Part shown: positions 1-8,992 of the stretch, one piece after another | How the letters are laid out: every line of letters begins with the position of its first letter | Position numbering within the stretch: position 1 is the stretch's first letter | Assembly (NCBI RefSeq): GCF_031181385.1 | Contig: NZ_JAPSKV010000009.1 | Location: forward strand, 62,001 to 126,000 | Length of the DNA: 64,000 nt | Reading direction: 5' to 3' | DNA from: Fredinandcohnia onubensis | Lineage (GTDB): Bacteria; Bacillota; Bacilli; Bacillales; Bacillaceae_L | The notes under the pieces: generated by a model | Database searches by the model: none | What the model was told of the DNA's origin: nothing | Seen by the model: the letters and a program-made list of their open reading frames with translations, nothing else | Position numbers and translations under genes: made by a program

Positions 1-1030
1 AGCCTTTGTTTTTTAATAACAATTCTTCTAGTAGGATGCCTGCTTGTACTTGCTTCTGTTTTTTCAGGAACCATTTTGTAAGATCAAATTGGTCTCCTAG
101 CTCCACTTCTTCAAACCATTTATCTTTTCTCTCCCCTTTATACCAATCTAATGTCTTGCCTTTATGGTGTTGGATAATTGGGTAGGTAGTTCGTAAAAAT
201 GGTGTATTACGAAATCTTCGTTCATCAATATACCTTTCATAATCAAATCTAGAACCTGTATGCTCAACGACGTTGGAAAATTGAATAAAAAAATTATAGT
301 AGTCCTTGTGAAATAAAAGGGATGCAAGCTTTTTACCAAGTTCAATTCTATTATCTAATTTTGTAAATTTATGAACGGAAAATCCAAATAATCTTCCATC
401 CAATGTTGGGAAAAGGACTGAACTAAAGTGCAGAAAGTCCTGAAGATTATAGAAGAAACTTTGAAAAACCTTCCTTTTTAATAACGGATGTTCGATTACA
501 GGCTTTTGAATGAGATTCTGTTCATTAATGATTTGGGCTGTTACCAAACGTTCCCCATTACCATATCGCCAAAAAAACTCCCATTCTGCCTCGATAAAAC
601 GGGATACCGAAAACATTTTTAGCATGTGAAACAAAGGCTTCCCTATTTCTTTCGAATACTCGTAAACCAAGAGTTGTGGAAATGCATCTGAAAAAATGAG
701 CCAGTTTGCCCGTTCATATGTGTCGAATAAAATTTTTCTCTCTTTTTTTGTTAGAATTTTCGGGAACCATTCTCCTTCTAAATCCGTCATATTCCACCCA
801 GCATTCCGTGATACTTGACTTGCTAAAAATGACCAGCGTATCTCTTTATTTCTTTTATAGTAAATTGCATAACGCTTCGTCCGTGAAATATTATCAATAT
901 TTCCTTTTGCTGTTTTTGACTGAATATCTAAAAGGAATTCTCTTTCTTCAATTGATAATTGCAGTTTCTTGTTTCTACGAATATCTACCATCAATTCTAT
1001 TTCTAAAATATCGGTTTGTTTTTTACTCAT
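1..1030 (-). CDS. yppC: DUF2515 (YppC-like) protein, 3' end cut by window edge
   Basis: An open frame runs without a stop from an ATG at 1030 to the window edge (about 343 codons). The start is preceded by AGAGGTG. The protein begins MSKKQTDILE and is rich in aromatic and basic residues, for example WSFLASQVSRNAGWNM and GRLFGFSVHKFTKLDN. This resembles the DUF2515 family, and in B. subtilis yppC lies at the same place, divergent from recU. No catalytic motif is apparent and the function is unknown. A sigma-G-like promoter lies upstream at 1106-1135. The family call rests on synteny and general sequence character. Confidence 0.75.
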   Translation of the reverse strand, partial: MSKKQTDILEIELMVDIRRNKKLQLSIEEREFLLDIQSKTAKGNIDNISRTKRYAIYYKRNKEIRWSFLASQVSRNAGWNMTDLEGEWFPKILTKKERKILFDTYERANWLIFSDAFPQLLVYEYSKEIGKPLFHMLKMFSVSRFIEAEWEFFWRYGNGERLVTAQIINEQNLIQKPVIEHPLLKRKVFQSFFYNLQDFLHFSSVLFPTLDGRLFGFSVHKFTKLDNRIELGKKLASLLFHKDYYNFFIQFSNVVEHTGSRFDYERYIDERRFRNTPFLRTTYPIIQHHKGKTLDWYKGERKDKWFEEVELGDQFDLTKWFLKKQKQVQAGILLEELLLKNKG

Positions 1031-1105
1031 TCTTGGCACACCTCTTACCAATAGTGTGCCCATCCTTTAGAGCAACACGCCCCCAAAAGTATATTTTCAG
1101 CCGAA

Positions 1106-1135
1106 TAGTATGGTATAGTGAAAAGTAATCCTTCA
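1106..1135 (-). promoter_or_regulatory. candidate forespore (sigma-G/F type) promoter of the DUF2515 gene
   Basis: On the minus strand TGAAGG is followed after 17 nt by CATACTA, which equals the usual sigma-G -10 box. The -35 matches the TGAATA consensus at 4 of 6 positions. It lies 76 nt upstream of the DUF2515 start. This is inference from motif and spacing only. Confidence 0.35.
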
Positions 1136-1189
1136 AGACCTAACCCTAATTGTTACAATTTCTTTAAACTAATTCTGAGAAATTTTTGG

Positions 1190-1195
1190 TATAAT
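1190..1195 (+). promoter_or_regulatory. extended -10 of recU-ponA promoter
   Basis: TGG directly precedes TATAAT (extended -10 pattern). No good -35 is visible. The predicted start of transcription would leave a very short leader before the AAGGGGGGA ribosome site at 1205-1213. Confidence 0.45.
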
Positions 1196-1220
1196 AGGTG
1201 TCTTAAGGGGGGATGTGAGT

Positions 1221-1823
1221 ATGGAGTTTCGATATCCAAATGGGAAAGTATATAAGCCCCAACAGGTAAAAAATAAACCACATCTCAAGCAAAGGATATA
1301 TGGGAATCGTGGGATGACGCTAGAAGAAGATCTCAACGAAACAAATCAATTTTATTTGGAACAGGAAATTGCAGTTATTCATAAAAAGCCAACACCTGTA
1401 CAAATCGTAAATGTCGATTATCCGAAAAGAAGTGCAGCAGTAATAAAGGAAGCTTATTTTAAGCAAGCATCAACCACGGACTATAATGGCATTTACAAAG
1501 GCCGTTATATTGATTTCGAAGCGAAAGAAACGAAAAATAAAACTTCTTTTCCGCTTCAAAACTTTCACGAGCACCAAATAAAGCACATGTCTGATTGTGT
1601 AAAGCAAAATGGAATTTGCTTTGTAATCCTTCGTTTTACAACATTAGATGAAATGTATTTCCTTGAGGCCAAACATTTATTAACCTTCTGGAATCGAAAA
1701 ATGGCTGATGGAAGAAAATCAATTACAAAAAAAGAAGTAGAAACCTATGGTCATCCATTATCTATTGGATTTAGGCCAAGAATTGATTATATTAAAATTA
1801 TAAATCAACTCTATTTTGAATAG
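1221..1823 (+). CDS. recU: Holliday junction resolvase RecU
   Basis: RecU is the Gram-positive Holliday junction endonuclease that acts with RuvAB in recombinational repair and chromosome segregation. The 200-residue protein has the family signatures [23 protein letters not shown] and the catalytic-core stretch [20 protein letters not shown], which holds the acidic residues and lysine of the nuclease fold. ATG 1221 is preferred to GTG 1215 because the strong AAGGGGGGA site lies 7-8 nt before the ATG but only 1-2 nt before the GTG. It is co-oriented with ponA 77 nt downstream, as in B. subtilis. Confidence 0.96.
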   Translation: MEFRYPNGKVYKPQQVKNKPHLKQRIYGNRGMTLEEDLNETNQFYLEQEIAVIHKKPTPVQIVNVDYPKRSAAVIKEAYFKQASTTDYNGIYKGRYIDFEAKETKNKTSFPLQNFHEHQIKHMSDCVKQNGICFVILRFTTLDEMYFLEAKHLLTFWNRKMADGRKSITKKEVETYGHPLSIGFRPRIDYIKIINQLYFE

Positions 1824-1900
1824 TAAAATGCTAAAAATGAAACATTTTGTTATTCAAAAACGTCAATAGGTATGAATGCATTTGAAAGGCAGGAAACTGT

Positions 1901-4432
1901 ATGTCTGAAAAATATAAAACACGTGAAGAACGTCGACATGCGAATCAAAAGAAAAAGAAACCAAAAAAAGCAAAAGGTTCAATATTTAAACGAATCATAC
2001 TCATTTTCCTACTAATTGGAATAATAGGGATGGTAGCCGGGGCTACTACATTCTTCGTAATGGCAAGTGGAGCCCCACCATTAGATGAATCCTTACTAAA
2101 GGATCCACTTTCGTCAAAAGTTTATGATATGGATGGTAATAAAATTTATGAATTTGGGGCAGAAAAACGGACCTACGTCCCTCTTGATCAAATACCAAAA
2201 GACCTGAAGAATGCGGTAATAGCAGTTGAGGATGCTCGTTTCTATGAGCACCACGGCTTAGATATTATTCGACTAGGTGGCGCCGTTGTCGCAAATATAA
2301 CCGATGGATTTGGTTCTGAAGGAGCAAGTACCATCTCGCAGCAGGTTATAAAGAATTCCTTTTTCGAAGAAGGACAAAAAAAACTTACAAGAAAATCACA
2401 GGAGCTATGGCTTGCATTTCAGTTAGAGCGTAAATACTCAAAAGATGAAATTCTTGAAATGTATTTAAACAAAATATACTATGGCGTGGGTAACACTTAC
2501 GGTGTTGCAAAAGCCGCAGAATTATACTTTGGAAAAACCTTAGAGGAGCTTGAGTTACACGAATCAGCATTTATTGCAGGGCTTGGGCAAAATCCAGGAA
2601 TCCATAATCCTTTCGTTTACCCCGAAAGAGCTGAAAAGCGCCGGAATACCGTGTTAAATTTAATGGTTAGACATGAATTCATTACTAAAGAACAAGCAGA
2701 AGAAGCTAAGAAGGTTCCTATCGAATCATCGATTGTCGAATCAAAAGAACAATCACAACCGATTGATTCTTTCATGGATCAAGTAAAACTTGAACTTAAA
2801 GAATATGATGATATAGATGTGTATAATGCAGGTGTAAAAATTTATACTACTTTTGACCCTGAAGCACAAGCACATGTCGATTCATTATTAGCTAATGAAA
2901 ATCCTGATGTTCAATTTCCAAATGATGAGTTTCAAGCTGGAATCGCAGTTGTTGATACAAAAACAGGTGAAATTAGAGCATTAGGTGGTGGAAGAAACCA
3001 AGCCCAAAATAGCCGCAGAAACTTTGCGCTTGAATCCGAGAACCAACCTGGTTCAACGATTAAACCTATTTTAGACTATGGTCCCGCTATTGAATATTTA
3101 AAATGGTCAACCTACCATCAAATTAAGGATGAACCATACACCTATTCAGATGGTGTACCTATTAATAACTTTGACCGAAAACATATGGGACAAATTACCG
3201 CAAGAGTTGCATTAGCCCACTCAAGAAATATTCCAGCACTTAAGGCATTCCAAGAAGTTGGCGTAACAAAAGCAACTGAATTTGCTGAGAATCTTGGAAT
3301 TACTTTCGATGAAAGAATTAATGAACCATATTCAATTGGTGGGACGTTAACGGGTATCTCTCCTCTTGAAATGGCTGGAGCATATGCGGCATTCGGAAAC
3401 CAAGGGAACTTTATTAAACCACATGCGGTTAACAAAATCGTCTTTCCGGACGGAAGAGAAGTAACCCTTGCACCAGAGCCTGAAGAAGCAATGTCGGAAG
3501 CAACAGCTTTTATGATTACAGATATGCTAAAATCTGTAATGGATTTTGGATCTGGAAGAAGATATGATGTTTCTGGATTACAAATTGCAGGAAAAACAGG
3601 AACAACAAACTATTCCGCAGAAGATATGAAAAAATTTAATATTTCTTCAGGTGTGCCAGATGTTTGGTTCAGCGGCTACACACCTAGCCATACTGTCGCA
3701 ATCTGGACGGGATATAAAAATAATCAAGAACCTATTAAACCTAATGAACAGAACCTAGCACTCAAATTGTTCAGAAACATCATTACCAAACTTTCTGAAG
3801 GAAAAGAAGCAGAGGATTTCGTAATGCCTAAGACAGTCGTTAAAGTGGGTGTTGAAAAAGGTTCAAATCCAGCAAAACTTCCAAGTGAATTTACACCAAA
3901 AGACCAAATTGTTTATGAATACTTCATAAAAGGCACAGAGCCAACTGAGGTCTCAGGCAAATATGACAAGCTCGATCCACCTTCAAATCTTGATGTACAG
4001 TATGACCAAGTTACAAATCAACTCAATCTATCTTGGGCATATACAGAAGGTGAGCTTGAGGGTAATAGCTTTGAGATTGGTGTTTCCATAGATGAAGGAC
4101 CTGCAAAGGTTCTTACAACAACGAAGGAATTAACCTATACACTTCCTGATGCAATACCAGGAGCTATTTATAAATTTACAGTTACGGCTATAAATGATAA
4201 AAATCCTGAAATGCGCAGTGACCCTACCTCAAACACAATTGAGGTACCAGAACCACAGGAAGAAGAAATTGAAATTCCACTCCCTCCAGTTACTCCACCA
4301 GGTAATGAAAACGGTGGAAACGATGGTGATAATGGTGGCGATGGCGAAGGTAATGGCAACGGTGAAGGCGAAGGTACTGGTGAAGGAGCGATCTTCCCCC
4401 CTCTCCCACCTGGTAACGAAGACCGTGAATAA
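1901..4432 (+). CDS. ponA: class A penicillin-binding protein PBP1
   Basis: Bifunctional peptidoglycan synthase with glycosyltransferase and transpeptidase activity, anchored in the membrane. A Lys-rich cytoplasmic head (residues 1-30) is followed by one membrane span (about 31-55). The GT51 domain shows AVEDARFYEHHGLD near residue 110. The transpeptidase domain shows SxxK at PGSTIKP (Ser about 385), SRN, and KTGTT near 565. A fibronectin-III-like domain lies at about 690-785. The last 50 residues are a low-complexity Gly/Asn/Asp/Glu tail ending in Pro-rich sequence. Its 843 residues are somewhat shorter than B. subtilis PBP1. RBS AAAGGCAGG precedes the ATG. Confidence 0.97.
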   Translation: MSEKYKTREERRHANQKKKKPKKAKGSIFKRIILIFLLIGIIGMVAGATTFFVMASGAPPLDESLLKDPLSSKVYDMDGNKIYEFGAEKRTYVPLDQIPKDLKNAVIAVEDARFYEHHGLDIIRLGGAVVANITDGFGSEGASTISQQVIKNSFFEEGQKKLTRKSQELWLAFQLERKYSKDEILEMYLNKIYYGVGNTYGVAKAAELYFGKTLEELELHESAFIAGLGQNPGIHNPFVYPERAEKRRNTVLNLMVRHEFITKEQAEEAKKVPIESSIVESKEQSQPIDSFMDQVKLELKEYDDIDVYNAGVKIYTTFDPEAQAHVDSLLANENPDVQFPNDEFQAGIAVVDTKTGEIRALGGGRNQAQNSRRNFALESENQPGSTIKPILDYGPAIEYLKWSTYHQIKDEPYTYSDGVPINNFDRKHMGQITARVALAHSRNIPALKAFQEVGVTKATEFAENLGITFDERINEPYSIGGTLTGISPLEMAGAYAAFGNQGNFIKPHAVNKIVFPDGREVTLAPEPEEAMSEATAFMITDMLKSVMDFGSGRRYDVSGLQIAGKTGTTNYSAEDMKKFNISSGVPDVWFSGYTPSHTVAIWTGYKNNQEPIKPNEQNLALKLFRNIITKLSEGKEAEDFVMPKTVVKVGVEKGSNPAKLPSEFTPKDQIVYEYFIKGTEPTEVSGKYDKLDPPSNLDVQYDQVTNQLNLSWAYTEGELEGNSFEIGVSIDEGPAKVLTTTKELTYTLPDAIPGAIYKFTVTAINDKNPEMRSDPTSNTIEVPEPQEEEIEIPLPPVTPPGNENGGNDGDNGGDGEGNGNGEGEGTGEGAIFPPLPPGNEDRE

Positions 4433-4436
4433 GTAT

Positions 4437-4472
4437 AAAAAATAACGCACAAATTGTGCGTTATTTTTTTTG
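4437..4472. terminator. bidirectional terminator between ponA and ypoC
   Basis: A near-perfect palindrome with ATAACGCAC/GTGCGTTAT arms is flanked by A-runs on the left and T-runs on the right, so it can end both converging transcripts. The stop codon of ypoC lies inside its right arm. Confidence 0.9.
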
Positions 4473-4814
4473 AGTTCTAATTTTCAAGATTGCATGAAGC
4501 TTTAGAAGTTCATGATAAAGTTCGTTTAATTGAACAAATGAATGGTATTGATGGGGCTTTTTCAAGATAAAAGAAATCCGCTCCTCAAAATTAATCGGCT
4601 TATAATCGAATTCCTGTGGGTTTTCGAGTATGGTTTCTGCACTCGAAAATTGCTTTTCATTTATTAAACATAAAAAGGTTAAAAAATCATCTATTGCTTC
4701 TTTCATCGGCTCAACAACTGCTACTTTTTCTCTATTTCGATAGCAGCAAGTTAGATGTTCTTTTCTTATATCCCATTTTTCAATAATATCAGATATACCC
4801 TTTTCATTATCCAA
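4461..4814 (-). CDS. ypoC: YpoC family protein of unknown function
   Basis: A 117-residue acidic-basic protein (MDNEKGISDIIEKWDI...), placed between nth and ponA exactly as ypoC in Bacillus. The start overlaps the end of nth by 8 nt, which suggests translational coupling. Its stop is embedded in the shared terminator. No catalytic motif, signal peptide or membrane span is seen, and the function is not known. Confidence 0.8.
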   Translation of the reverse strand: MDNEKGISDIIEKWDIRKEHLTCCYRNREKVAVVEPMKEAIDDFLTFLCLINEKQFSSAETILENPQEFDYKPINFEERISFILKKPHQYHSFVQLNELYHELLKLHAILKIRTQKK

Positions 4815-5466
4815 CTTTCTCTTTCCCCTTCATTCGCTTTTTACCTTCCCTACAAACCTCTAAAAGCGGACATATTTCACATTGAGGATTTTGAGCCTTG
4901 CAATGGTATCTTCCGAAAAAAATCATCCGATGATGGGTCACAGACCATTCTTCTTTAGGAACCTTTTTCATTAATGTTTTTTCAACTTCTAATACAGAGT
5001 CTTTCCATCTGCAAAATCCTAGTCGCTTACTTACTCTTTCTACATGAGTATCAACCGCAATTGCTGGTATACCAAAGGCTACTGAGACAACAACATTAGC
5101 CGTTTTTCTACCTACTCCAGGTAATTTTGTTAATTCATCACGGTCCTGTGGAAGGATGCCTCCATATTCTTCAATTAACATCTGGCATAGTTTACGAATG
5201 TTTTTTGCTTTGTTTCGAAAAAGACCAATGGAACGAATATCATTTTGAAGCTCCTCAAGAGAAACAGCTAAGTAATCCTCTGGTGTTTTATATTTTTCAA
5301 AAAGAGAAGCTGTTACTTTATTCACCAATGCATCTGTACATTGAGCAGATAATGAAACAGCAATCACCAGTTCAAACGGATTCTTATGATTCAGCTCACA
5401 ATGAGCCTCCGGGAACATCTCTCCCATTGTGTGTAGACAATATTGAATTTGTTGTTTGTTTAGCAT
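4807..5466 (-). CDS. nth: endonuclease III
   Basis: DNA glycosylase/AP lyase of base excision repair acting on oxidised pyrimidines. The 219-residue protein has the helix-hairpin-helix LPGVGRKTANVV with the catalytic lysine. The catalytic aspartate follows in AVDTHVERV. The iron-sulfur motif C-x6-C-x2-C-x5-C lies near the C-terminus (CKAQNPQCEICPLLEVC). It sits downstream of dnaD with a 23-nt gap, as in B. subtilis. Confidence 0.97.
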   Translation of the reverse strand: MLNKQQIQYCLHTMGEMFPEAHCELNHKNPFELVIAVSLSAQCTDALVNKVTASLFEKYKTPEDYLAVSLEELQNDIRSIGLFRNKAKNIRKLCQMLIEEYGGILPQDRDELTKLPGVGRKTANVVVSVAFGIPAIAVDTHVERVSKRLGFCRWKDSVLEVEKTLMKKVPKEEWSVTHHRMIFFGRYHCKAQNPQCEICPLLEVCREGKKRMKGKEKVG

Positions 5467-5489
5467 TTTTTATCACCTGTTTTTTATCT

Positions 5490-6200
5490 TTAGCTCTCTA
5501 ACCAATTATAAAAAGGTATTGTTCGTTTGTAATTTCCCTGCTGAGGTTGCTCAGATTGTTTTTGTTTATGTTGGTGTTGGCGGAACTTTTGAGAATGGTT
5601 CTGAGCCTGTGAAATCGTACGGATACCGTTCTTTTTCCATTCAAAGAGGATGCGATCAATATATCGGAAATTGAGCTTTCCTGACATAACTGCTTCTCGT
5701 AATGCTGCTTTTATAATGGAAGGATCATGATGATCTTGATCTAGCCACATTGCTAAGGATTCACATTCAAATGGTGAGAGTGGTCGTCCAAATTCTTGCT
5801 CAAAAATACTATATAAGTCTTTTTCGTGCTGTTGTTCGATTTCTTTTTCTTCATTCATGTTTTGTTGAACAAGATACTGGAGCATTTTCTCCCATAATGG
5901 TCGTAATGAATATTTTTCGTAGATGATGCGATTTTCATCATTTTCTTCATTTATTTCTAAATAACCACGTTGAATAAGTTGACGTAGTATTTCCATACAT
6001 TTTTCTTCTGTAATGGTCATACGATTTGAGATTTCAATTGGTGTAGGAAAGAAGTTTCCACCATCCATAAAGGTTAAGATATGGAATAGGACCATCATTT
6101 CCTCTTCATTAAGCTGTAGATGTCGATACGAGGACATTAACATTTTAGGAATTGAAATACTGCCTTGTTCGAATAAATCAACTAATTTATCCATTTTCAT
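5490..6200 (-). CDS. dnaD: DNA replication initiation/restart protein DnaD
   Basis: DnaD takes part in helicase loading and replication restart with DnaA/PriA and DnaB. The N-terminal winged-helix domain (MKMDKLVDLFEQGSISIPK..., about 1-110) is followed by the DnaD/DnaB C-terminal domain carrying FRYIDRILFEWKKNGIRT (YxxxIL..W...GI.T signature). A Gln/His-rich tail ends the protein. ATG 6200 is chosen over ATG 6218 because GAAGAGGTG lies 7 nt before it and overlaps the upstream ATG. Length 236 residues. Confidence 0.93.
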   Translation of the reverse strand: MKMDKLVDLFEQGSISIPKMLMSSYRHLQLNEEEMMVLFHILTFMDGGNFFPTPIEISNRMTITEEKCMEILRQLIQRGYLEINEENDENRIIYEKYSLRPLWEKMLQYLVQQNMNEEKEIEQQHEKDLYSIFEQEFGRPLSPFECESLAMWLDQDHHDPSIIKAALREAVMSGKLNFRYIDRILFEWKKNGIRTISQAQNHSQKFRQHQHKQKQSEQPQQGNYKRTIPFYNWLES

Positions 6201-6282
6201 GTATAAACACCTCTTCATACCCTAGTATAACATGAGATTACGATTAGCAATAAGAAAGAAATATTTGGTTTCAAATTGTTGG

Positions 6283-6320
6283 AAAAATAAAAAAGAAACC
6301 TTCTCCTTAAAGAAGGTCTC
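6283..6320 (-). terminator. terminator downstream of asnS
   Basis: On the minus strand GAGACCTTCT and AGAAGGTTTC form a 10-bp stem (one G-U) around a 6-nt loop, followed by TTTTTTATTTTT. It separates asnS from dnaD. Confidence 0.88.
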
Positions 6321-6332
6321 TACTATTATTAA

Positions 6333-7625
6333 TCATGGGTATAGACGGTTTAATAAGCGTGGGAATGGTATTGTTTCACGAACGTGTTCAACACCACTAA
6401 TCCATGCTACTGTTCGTTCTAAGCCTAAACCGAAGCCTGAATGTGGTACTGAACCGTATTTACGTAGTTCCAAGTACCATTGGTATGCATCACTTGTTAA
6501 TCCATGTTTTTCAAGCTGTTGTTTCATAAGCTCATAATCGTGAATTCTCTCTGATCCACCAATGATTTCACCATAGCCTTCAGGAGCAATTAAGTCCGCA
6601 CATAACACCACATCATCACGATCAGGTGCTGGCTGCATATAAAAAGGTTTAATTCCCTTTGGATAATTTGTTATAAATACTGGTTTCTCATAGCTTTCTG
6701 CAATTGCAGTTTCATGTGGAGCACCAAAGTCATCACCCCACTGTATATCATTAAAGCCTTTTTCATGTAAAAACTCAATAGCCTCATCATAAGAAATACG
6801 TGGGAATGGTGCTTGTATTTTCTCAAGCTTCGATACATCTCGACCTAATGTTTTCAGCTCTAATTGACAATTTTTCAAGACAGACTGAACAATATGTGCA
6901 ACATATTCTTCTTGAACTTTTAGGCTATCTTCATGTTCATAGAAGGCCATTTCCGGCTCAATCATCCAGAATTCGATTAAATGGCGTCGTGTCTTTGATT
7001 TTTCCGCACGGAATGTTGGGCCGAAGGAGAATACTTTTCCTAAAGCCATCGCTGCAGCTTCCATATATAATTGTCCACTTTGTGATAAATATGCATCTTC
7101 ATCAAAGTATTTTGTTTGGAAGAGTTCAGTTGTGCCTTCAGGTGCACTTCCAGTTAGTATCGGTGGATCAACCTTTGTGAATCCATTGTCATTGAAAAAT
7201 TCGTAAGTTGCACGAATAATTTCATTACGGATTTTCATGACAGCATGCTGTCTCTTTGAACGAAGCCACAAGTGACGATTATCCATTAAGAATTCTGTTC
7301 CATGTTCCTTTGGCGTAATAGGGTAATCAACTGCTTCATGTATAACTTGAATATTTGTAACTGTTAGTTCATAACCAAAAGGTGATCTTTCATCTTCCCT
7401 AACAACACCAGTTACATATAAGGATGTTTCTTGTGTAATTGATTTCGCTGTTTTGAAAACGTCCTCATCAACTTCCGCCTTCACAACGACACCTTGTATG
7501 AAGCCTGTCCCATCTCGAAGTTGTAAGAAGGCAATCTTTCCACTTGAGCGTTTATTCGCTAACCAAGCACCGATTGTAACCTCTTCTCCAACAAATTTAT
7601 TAACTCCTGAAATAGTTGTTTTCAC
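6333..7625 (-). CDS. asnS: asparaginyl-tRNA synthetase
   Basis: Class II synthetase that charges tRNA-Asn. The OB-fold anticodon-binding domain ([24 protein letters not shown] split across residues 14-37) precedes the catalytic domain with [16 protein letters not shown] (motif 2) and [13 protein letters not shown] (motif 3). The start is taken as GTG 7625, with GGAGGGA 5 nt upstream, giving 430 residues beginning (M)KTTIS, the same length as B. subtilis AsnS. The longer ATG 7646 frame would run through the ribosome site. It has its own sigma-A promoter at 7697-7725. Confidence 0.96.
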   Translation of the reverse strand: MKTTISGVNKFVGEEVTIGAWLANKRSSGKIAFLQLRDGTGFIQGVVVKAEVDEDVFKTAKSITQETSLYVTGVVREDERSPFGYELTVTNIQVIHEAVDYPITPKEHGTEFLMDNRHLWLRSKRQHAVMKIRNEIIRATYEFFNDNGFTKVDPPILTGSAPEGTTELFQTKYFDEDAYLSQSGQLYMEAAAMALGKVFSFGPTFRAEKSKTRRHLIEFWMIEPEMAFYEHEDSLKVQEEYVAHIVQSVLKNCQLELKTLGRDVSKLEKIQAPFPRISYDEAIEFLHEKGFNDIQWGDDFGAPHETAIAESYEKPVFITNYPKGIKPFYMQPAPDRDDVVLCADLIAPEGYGEIIGGSERIHDYELMKQQLEKHGLTSDAYQWYLELRKYGSVPHSGFGLGLERTVAWISGVEHVRETIPFPRLLNRLYP

Positions 7626-7645
7626 AATTGTCCCTCCAAAAATCA

Positions 7646-7674
7646 ATCAAATGCGCATTGGCGTATTAGCGCCA
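7646..7674. repeat. fragment related to repeat family B in the asnS leader
   Basis: The plus-strand stretch begins ATCAAATGCGC, continues TTGGCGTATT after one base, and matches the left end of the element at 58050 (ATCAAATGCGCCTTGGCGTA) with one difference over that span. It lies in the predicted asnS 5' leader and folds as TGGCG-CTAATA-CGCCA. Confidence 0.6.
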
Positions 7675-7696
7675 CTTATGTAAAAATTCCTACTTT

Positions 7697-7725
7697 ATTA
7701 TACATTTCTTGTCATAATGAAGCAA
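7697..7725 (-). promoter_or_regulatory. sigma-A promoter of asnS
   Basis: TTGCTT (7720-7725) and TATAAT (7697-7702) on the minus strand are separated by 17 nt. The predicted leader is about 65 nt. No T-box sequence is present. Confidence 0.75.
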
Positions 7726-7733
7726 GAAATACC

Positions 7734-7780
7734 ATGGGGATGGTTCATGAGTAAACAAAACTCAATTGAACCATCCCCAT
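7734..7780. repeat. 47-nt inverted repeat between aspB and asnS
   Basis: Perfect 14-bp arms (ATGGGGATGGTTCA and its complement) enclose an inner TGAGT/ACTCA stem. There is no U-tract on either strand, so it may be a non-canonical terminator or an mRNA-stabilising hairpin at the end of the aspB transcript. Confidence 0.7.
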
Positions 7781-7793
7781 ATTAATCCTTTAA

Positions 7794-8975
7794 TTACATT
7801 TTTTCCTCAACAAATTTACGAATACGATCAATCGCCTTTTCAAGCTGTTCTAACGATGTAGCATAGGATAAACGAATGTTGTTTGGTGCACCAAATCCTG
7901 ATCCAGGAACAACAGCAACAAGTGCTTCTTCTAATAGAGCCTTAGCAAAATCATCTACATTATCATATCCTATCAATTCCGCACATTTTTTAGCGTTCGG
8001 GAAAAGATAAAATGCGCCCTGTGGCTTTTTACATGAAATACCAGGAATGCTTACTAATTTATCATAAATTACATCTAATCTTTGTTCAAACGCCTGTCTC
8101 ATTGTTTCAACTGGTTCTTGTGGCCCTTCATAAGCTGCAATAGATGCATATTGTGCAATTGATGTTGGGTTAGATACGCTATGGCTTGAGAGGTCTGTCA
8201 TGCTTTTAATGATATCAACAGGACCAGCCGCATAACCAATTCTCCAACCTGTCATTGAATGTGATTTTGAAAGTCCATTGATAAGAACGGTTTTTGCTTT
8301 CACTTCTTCACTTACCTGAGCTATTGAATAGTGAGTAGCACCAAAATATACAAGTTTTTCATAAATTTCATCAGATACAATCAAAATATTATGCTTCACA
8401 CATAATTCACCAATTGCTTTTAATTCTTCTTTTGAATAAAGCATACCAGTTGGGTTACTTGGTGAATTTAATACTAAAGCAACTGTTTTATCTGTGATGG
8501 CTGCTTCCAACTGTTCTACTGTAACTTTAAAATTATTTTCTTCTTTTCCTTCAACATACACTGGTACACCTTCTGCAAGCTTTACTTGCTCAGGATAGCT
8601 AACCCAGTAAGGAGTAGGAATAATAACTTCATCATCTTTATTTAAGAGCACTTGGAATAAAGCATATAATACAAACTTTGCGCCAGTTCCAACAATCACT
8701 TCATTTGGCTTATATTCTAATTGTTGGTCTTTTAGAAGCTTATTACAAATCGCTTGTTTTAAAGAAGGCAATCCAGCAGAAGGTGTATATTTTGTATGTC
8801 CCTCTTTCATTGCTTTTATTGCAGCCTCGATTATATGATTAGGTGTATTAAAATCCGGTTCACCTGCACCAAGTCCTATTACATCATGACCCGCTGCCTT
8901 CAATTCTTTTGCTTTTGCGGTAATAGCAAGTGTAGATGAAGGTGTTAATGCTGCTACTCTGTTTGCTAATTTCAT
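7794..8975 (-). CDS. aspB: aspartate aminotransferase (fold type I PLP enzyme)
   Basis: Transaminase converting oxaloacetate and glutamate to aspartate. The 393-residue protein has LGAGEPDFNTP near residue 36, NSPSNPTGM, and the PLP-lysine motif LSKSHSMTGWRIGYAAG. SDEIYEKL and RLSYATS complete the class-I aminotransferase pattern. GGGGGGA precedes the ATG. The order aspB-ypmB-ypmA matches B. subtilis, and aspB feeding asnS across the hairpin is a conserved neighbourhood. Confidence 0.95.
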   Translation of the reverse strand: MKLANRVAALTPSSTLAITAKAKELKAAGHDVIGLGAGEPDFNTPNHIIEAAIKAMKEGHTKYTPSAGLPSLKQAICNKLLKDQQLEYKPNEVIVGTGAKFVLYALFQVLLNKDDEVIIPTPYWVSYPEQVKLAEGVPVYVEGKEENNFKVTVEQLEAAITDKTVALVLNSPSNPTGMLYSKEELKAIGELCVKHNILIVSDEIYEKLVYFGATHYSIAQVSEEVKAKTVLINGLSKSHSMTGWRIGYAAGPVDIIKSMTDLSSHSVSNPTSIAQYASIAAYEGPQEPVETMRQAFEQRLDVIYDKLVSIPGISCKKPQGAFYLFPNAKKCAELIGYDNVDDFAKALLEEALVAVVPGSGFGAPNNIRLSYATSLEQLEKAIDRIRKFVEEKM

Positions 8976-8992
8976 GGTTTTCCCCCCACGTA

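Noticed and set aside
706-1128. Plus-strand 140-residue frame
   Set aside because: It is the shadow of the DUF2515 gene on the other strand, which has a ribosome site and protein-like composition.
4194-4450. Several overlapping frames on both strands at the end of ponA
   Set aside because: They come from the repetitive GGTGAAGGC-like coding of the Gly-rich tail and have no start signals.
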